Assembly (NCBI RefSeq): GCF_965363235.1
Contig: NC_134846.1
Span: 62,919,121-62,983,120 of the forward strand
Origin: Mytilus galloprovincialis
Taxonomy: Eukaryota; Mollusca; Bivalvia; Mytilida; Mytilidae
Length of the DNA stretch: 64,000 nt
Reading direction: 5' to 3'
The notes under the pieces are model-generated. The model was not told where the DNA came from. It saw only the letters and a list, made by a program, of their open reading frames with translations, and made no database searches. Shown here piece after piece: positions 59,001 to 64,000 of this stretch. Positions within the stretch are counted from its first letter, which is position 1. Every line of letters starts with the position of its first letter. Position numbers and translations under genes: made by a program.

Positions 59001-61227
59001 CAAGTTGCTCGGCATTCAAAACATTTTTCCATGGGCACAAATTTATGCTTTACTCCACAGGCCTTAACCTTTTCTTTGTATGCATCTTTTTCTGCCTTTA
59101 TTTGAACTCTCAACTCTTCAAGCGTCTCACGTCTCACGATATCATCGTCATCTGCCACTAAAACACGAATAAATGAAAAAAGTAGCCGTTTGAATAAATA
59201 GATTAACATGATTAATACTTGAATTTATATGACATAATGAATGTATCTTATTCCCAGTATTAATCTCCCAGTGTCTCATTCTTTTCAGCGTTCATGCGAT
59301 TCCATTAGTCCTTGTAATGCATTTTTACCGTACATGTAATTTGTCATGAACTTTTTATGGATTTATGAGATTTGAACATTGGTAATAACCTAATGTTGCC
59401 TCCAATCTATTGGATATATTATCAATAATTTCTTGTTCTAAATATGCGGGACATAATTGTCACTGGGCATTACTTAAACGAGCAATAACCAATCAATCTA
59501 AATTGATTTATACCATTTTTTTCAACCCTTACTTTCATGTGATTGAAGGAAATGGTTACTGTTTCTACGCAATAGTGGTATGGTGGTATATTCCCATTTC
59601 CATTTCCATTCTCAAGTTTATGTTGCTACAAAAATCTTGAACCGTTTAATGATTCAATATCCAAACTCTTTCAAATGTTTCTTACCTTCCTCCTCTTCGT
59701 CATCTCTCTTTTCAATTTCTGATGGATCATCAATGTTTTCATCATTCTCCTCTTCTAAAGATTCGTCATCAGATCTTTCTTCTCTTTCCATTTCATCAAG
59801 GTTTTCGTCGTTTTTCTCGTCGATGTATTCGTCTTCTGATCTTTCATCTTTGTCATTCAGGTCGTCCTCATTTATGAATTCTTCCTCTCGTTCCGATATG
59901 TCATGGACGTTATCATTGCTGTCTTCGTCAAGGTCACCAAGGTCATCTTGACATTGACCAACCACGAGGATGGCAATGAAAAACAGAACTACCCGTGTTG
60001 TTTTCTATAATTGAAAAACCAAATTGTGTTTACTAATTGTAAATGATTTGCAACAAAGAGTTGATACAGATTTAACATACAAAACAAGATTCCAATCAAG
60101 ATCAACAAAAATTAGAATAATAAAAATATCGGACTCCATGTAAAATTTTATAAGTAAAGTCCCTGATCAAAGAACAAAATGAAAACAACTGACTTTATAC
60201 AGGCATTTCTTTACGTAGAAAATGATGGATTTAAACCTGGTTTTATAGATAGCTAAACCGTTAACTTTGTATACAATAAATAATAATGTTAAGTTTCTCT
60301 GTTAACATTAATCTTGAAACATCTTTCGTTCATCTTCAGCTTTCATCAAAAGGCCATATATATCTTGACCAATCGTTCTGATAACAAACCATAAAAACTT
60401 AAGATATACTTTTAACAATAGATACATGTCAAGACACACTATTGGGTACCACAGGACATGTTCTTGTAACTAGTAATCGTGTAAAATATAAAATGATATA
60501 TAACGTCACAAGACAATGGCGAGGTAATTAAACAGAAACTATAAAAGATCCTTTATCATCACCAATTTTCCAAATAACACCCAAAAGATATGACATTGGA
60601 TAGCTATTTACGCGGCGATTGCAGACTAATGAATGTTACATTTTTCAAAAGTACAGTAAGTCTTTTCCAAAGCTATGAAACAAAGTTTACTAACAGTAAA
60701 GACAATCCAGGACAAGGAATCTGAACGTTGTACGAGGGAGGAACGCCAACGATCCTTTATTCTAACTATTTCATAAAACTTTTATAACTTCAAATTTCAA
60801 TAAAAAAAAATGTATATGAATAACAATATACGCTTGAAGGATGAACACTATTTACAAAATCAAAAGGAAACACATGACATCTGAGAACATGTAGAGAAAT
60901 TGTTTTACCAATATATCTAAATACATATGACAAGTAGAAAAAATGTTTTGCAAGTATATTTATAAAGGAGACGAAACCTAATTAAATCAATACTATACGT
61001 TAATGTATAGTTTGTACGAACACTTTTACATTTTTAAAAATTCATTAATCATGAATAATTTTTGCAAGTCTCTAATGATGCAGCAAGAATATTTCAATAA
61101 AAGATTTTTTATAGATTTGGGCATTTTTGCGCTAACATGTTTAACATTACTAATTTAAACAATTTTGTGCAATGATTTCAATTCTATTTCAAATAAATTA
61201 AACAAAAAATATATCAAAACTTACCAT
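56053..61227 (-). CDS. secreted acidic/cysteine-rich protein, paralogue B (family not recognised)
   Basis: Six minus-strand exons: the first ends at 61225 with the ATG as its last codon (61227-61225), then 60004-59686, 59157-58996, 57455-57390, 56577-56513 and 56136-56053 (stop). This gives 232 aa. The second, third and fourth exons have the same lengths (319, 162, 66) as in paralogue A. Signal peptide MKTTRVVLFFIAILV is identical. The acidic exon is about 90% identical to A by eye count (95 of 106 residues), the third exon 37 of 54, the fourth 13 of 22, and the last exon is poorly alignable. All eight C-terminal cysteines keep the 11-2-3-5-2-3-11 spacing. The tail RNFWRKMRNRIHRLNKD is basic. 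Both copies lie on the same strand about 9 kb apart, so they arose by tandem duplication. No break is seen. Function unknown. Confidence 0.75.
57635..58115 (+). repeat. GCCAGACGC...TTTCGTC repeat interrupted by a TIR element
   Basis: GTCAGACGCGAATTTCGTCTA to GGGACGAAACGTCCACCAAA, split by the 143-bp element at 57737-57879. It lies in the intron of paralogue B between exons 57455-57390 and 59157-58996. Confidence 0.65.
57737..57879 (+). mobile_element. TIR element, TAGCAATACACAGTTAG family, short copy
   Basis: TAGCAATACACAGTTAGG at the left and CCTAACTATTTATTGCTA at the right. It is inserted inside a dispersed repeat (57635-58115), whose CCAAACAA and GTTGAAAAGCATTGGG halves it separates. Confidence 0.7.
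58225..58305 (+). repeat. dispersed mollusc repeat, short copy
   Basis: GTTACCCCGATTTTGTTTTTT, ATGGATTTATGAGTTTTGAA and GCGGTATACTACTGTTGCC. It lies in an intron of paralogue B. A still shorter relative is near 59350-59402. Confidence 0.6.
60115..60265 (+). repeat. dispersed repeat, copy 2
   Basis: Shares CGGACTCCATG-type start, GTAGAAAATGATGGATTTAAA and GGTTTTATAGATAGCTAAACC with 37565-37790. It lies in intron 1 of the second secreted-protein gene. Confidence 0.55.
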
Positions 61228-61301
61228 TTCAACTTCTAACAATATACAATCTGTTGCAAGGGAAATCTGTATCAAATATCCCTTTTTTTGTTTATCTCAA
61301 A

Positions 61302-61317
61302 TTACTTTTTAATTACT
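61302..61317 (-). promoter_or_regulatory. conserved upstream block of paralogue B
   Basis: Exact copy of the 16 bases at 46657-46672 at nearly the same distance from the ATG. The bases between it and the ATG also match in blocks (for example TGTATCAAATATC), so promoter and leader were duplicated along with the gene. Confidence 0.4.
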
Positions 61318-61649
61318 ATCCAACGCCAAAATCAATATTTTTTATGTTATTTCTTTGAAACTATTTTTCGATGAAATTGAAATTCTAAAACTTTCAAAAG
61401 AATTGAAAAAAATTATCAGATATACCATTTTGAAACAGAACATATATGATATGGGATAACTAATGGGTCCGATTGTAATGTATTTAAATATCACCCCTCA
61501 CCTTATCATTACAACTTCTAAGGAGAACTATTGTTGATGCCTGATTTGTGATAATATAGATGCTCCACTGGTTGCATCTAGTCGGAAATGGAATAAAAAG
61601 CATCTTAAATAACCTGTTTGAATAGTTTTTCGCTAATAAATTTTGTGGC

Positions 61650-61790
61650 TCTTTATAGCTTGCTGTTCGTTGTGAGCTAAGACTTCGTGTTGAATGCCGT
61701 ACTTTGACCTATAATAGTTAAATTTGAAAATGTGTTCCTTGGATAAAGATTTGTCTCATTTGCACTCATAACACGTCTTTTCATATATAC
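61650..61790 (+). mobile_element. SINE-like dispersed repeat, diverged copy
   Basis: GGCTCTTTATAGCTTGCTGTT, ATGCCGTACTTTGACC and GTCTCATTTGCACTCATAAC follow the same order as 17655-17787. It lies upstream of the second secreted-protein gene. Confidence 0.6.
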
Positions 61791-62125
61791 TAACCATATT
61801 CCTAATGCAACCATATTTCAGATTTAATATCGGGATCCGCAAAATAGTAAAAACACTCCGCTTATTAGATTTTTGATTATACAAGAAACCCCCTTGTGTA
61901 AACGTCTTTTGAATTTAACTCTGAATAAACACGTGACATTAATTAAACTTGATCGAAATCAAATTTCATAATATAAACACTTAAAATGTGTTGAAAAATG
62001 TAATGCACATACATACAGAATATTTTAAATCAAACTTGAAAGTTAAAAGCTGAAACCTTAGTTTTAGTGAAATCATATAACAAAGGTACAGGAGATAATT
62101 ATATGATGTTTTAATAATTTGGTTT

Positions 62126-62784
62126 TAAGGGGCATTGGCTGTCAAATTCATGTTCACCGATTTGACTCAAATTCCCATATTTCATTTATTACATACTAAA
62201 ACCAATACCCTAATCATAAAAGTCTAAAAATAACGATTAACAAAGCATGAGCTCGATGAAATATTTCATCGTTTCGGTTGTATTTAGTCTAGACACCATC
62301 TAATTAACAATTGAGTTGACCCCTAAAGACTGCTGATGGTCATATAAGCGATAATAAACATAAACAAAGATATAGATCATAGATAGTGAACTCGTGCAAC
62401 TAAATTTTTCTATGTCTGTTTAATTTCATTTGAAAGGCAAAACATATATCTTAATCATCGCTTTTGCCATTTATAAGAATGAGTTTTAGACCACCAAATC
62501 AGTCACTTTAAAATTTGATATTCAATTGTTATTTCAATAACTAAGTACGCATAATTCATGCGTAATCCATCGGGTAAAAATCGAGGGTTACATGATTACG
62601 GGTTCAATGAGGTCAAATCATTCACTTGCAAATAAATAATTCTTCGTCGAAGATTTCAAATAATTTAGAATTTTTGGTTGCTTAAAGCGAATTGTTATAT
62701 TATCATTTCACAACTTCATTCTCATTAATGATTGAGAATAAAATGGATTTTTTTTTCATATATCTCGTAGCAAGTGCCCCTTTA
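62126..62784. mobile_element. ~660-bp TIR-like element
   Basis: Left end TTAAGGGGCATTGGCTGTC and right end AGCAAGTGCCCCTTTAA form imperfect inverted termini. No coding capacity; the family is recognised only as a common bivalve repeat. Confidence 0.5.
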
Positions 62785-62799
62785 ACATCCACTTATATT

Positions 62800-64000
62800 A
62801 TGCTTCAATGTATATCCTTACTATACAAAATTTAATGAACAACAAGGATATAGGGTATCCATGATCCATGACACAAACTCACTACATGCACATAAAAAAA
62901 AAAACACACACACAAAAAGCAAAGGAACAACGCTTTTATTGCTAGTTGTTCTTCATAAAGTTTTATAAATCCTTTATAAAAAGATTAAACATTGGTTGGA
63001 GGCTTTTTTAAAAGATAGATATTTATATATAATTTATAATATCCTCAGTAAAAATATTTTAGTACTTAAAAATAAAAATGCTTCATTTATATGATATACA
63101 TGAGTTCAACGTAAAGATGATATTTTGGTAGTGCAGGCTTATTGAATAAAACAGATTTTCAAAGCGAAAATTAACCATAAGTAGAATCAAGATTTTTACT
63201 TTTTACTTTTAATCAAGACATAAGCAAATACCAGAAATAAGCAAATACAAACTTAACTATTTGTACGACATAAATAAAAAGCTAAATTTCCTATGACACC
63301 ACCCAACGTAAACATGCATGTTATGTGTGTATCTTTGTTTTTATCTAAAATAAAGTAAGTTTTATATGATGCATATGATACACTATCAACAATACATATC
63401 CTGTTTTTATTGTGGAAACATACAACAATGATTTAGCTGTATATTCAACAAATTGATTTAATTGAAATATGATCTTAATGGTTTTGTAGAATATAAAAAG
63501 ATTTGAAAAGTGATAGAAACCTCTACATTTGATACGAATTCTTACAATATATTTTGACATAAAGATAGATTTACGTCAGATTAACACGTACTTCAAAGGA
63601 TAAAGGGTAGAACAATTTGTTCATATGGTCATAAAATATTAAATATCCCGCTGTGGTGATGATGTATTTTGTGGTAGACCATATCATTAATATCACACTA
63701 AATGAAATGTGAGTACAAACCATGCCCTTTCGTTTAACATTATATAAATACTTCTGACACAATCAGAAATGTTTCACATCAACCTAGATATATCAAATTC
63801 AAAATATAATTTCAGATAGACCATTATTCAGGTCCATCTTTTCAGATATATTTATAGATTTTCTTTCACTGGCTATTTCAAAGGATTTTTAGTACATTCC
63901 ATCAATGGTGAACATGTTTTGTTTAGATATTTACGAAATTATTTTGATTTTAAAGGGTATTTCAACTACAATAGGTCATTTTACAGTTTGTCGATTTGAA
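62800..64000. other. AT-rich stretch without recognised genes
   Basis: Contains a short A/CA tract near 62895 and nothing else I can support. The minus-strand frames 63345-63560 and 63571-63762 have no protein character. Confidence 0.4.

Overview
The window is AT-rich, intron-rich animal DNA, most likely from a bivalve mollusc and probably a mussel. That assignment is an inference. It rests on the orthologues present (IRE1, IFT27, an ankyrin/SOCS-box protein), on short exons with GT-AG introns, and above all on dispersed repeat families I recognise from bivalve genomes.

Layout. (1) 1-10.7 kb, + strand: the 3' half of the unfolded-protein-response sensor IRE1 (ERN1), nine exons coding for the kinase and RNase domains. 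Its introns hold a 1.2-kb minisatellite, a retroelement fossil and two inverted copies of a ~650-bp repeat. (2) 10.7-23.6 kb: no gene recognised. The main structure is a ~2.2-kb segmental duplication (13.26-15.61 and 16.56-18.67 kb) around a 351-bp tandem repeat. (3) 23.6-32.6 kb: a divergent gene pair 539 bp apart, made of a single-exon ankyrin/SOCS-box gene (-) and a complete seven-exon IFT27/RABL4 gene (+) with a LINE and several MITE-like elements in its introns. (4) 32.6-39 kb: repeats, including a 400-bp element with long inverted termini and a 9-bp target duplication. (5) 39.3-46.8 kb and 56.0-61.4 kb, - strand: two paralogous six-exon genes of matching architecture for secreted proteins (231 and 232 aa). 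Each has a signal peptide, a very acidic segment and a basic cysteine-rich tail with a symmetric eight-cysteine spacing. I do not recognise the family. It is the best candidate here for something undescribed. A Helitron-like element lies in intron 1 of the first copy, and ~9 kb of nested repeats separate the copies. (6) 61.4-64 kb: repeats and AT-rich DNA.

The genes do not form an operon. IRE1 acts in ER stress, IFT27 in intraflagellar transport, and the SOCS-box protein probably in Cullin-5 ubiquitin ligation. The paired secreted proteins look like a small local gene family that may continue outside the window. All gene models were built by eye from reading frame, splice signals and remembered family sequences. 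No alignment or transcript evidence was available.
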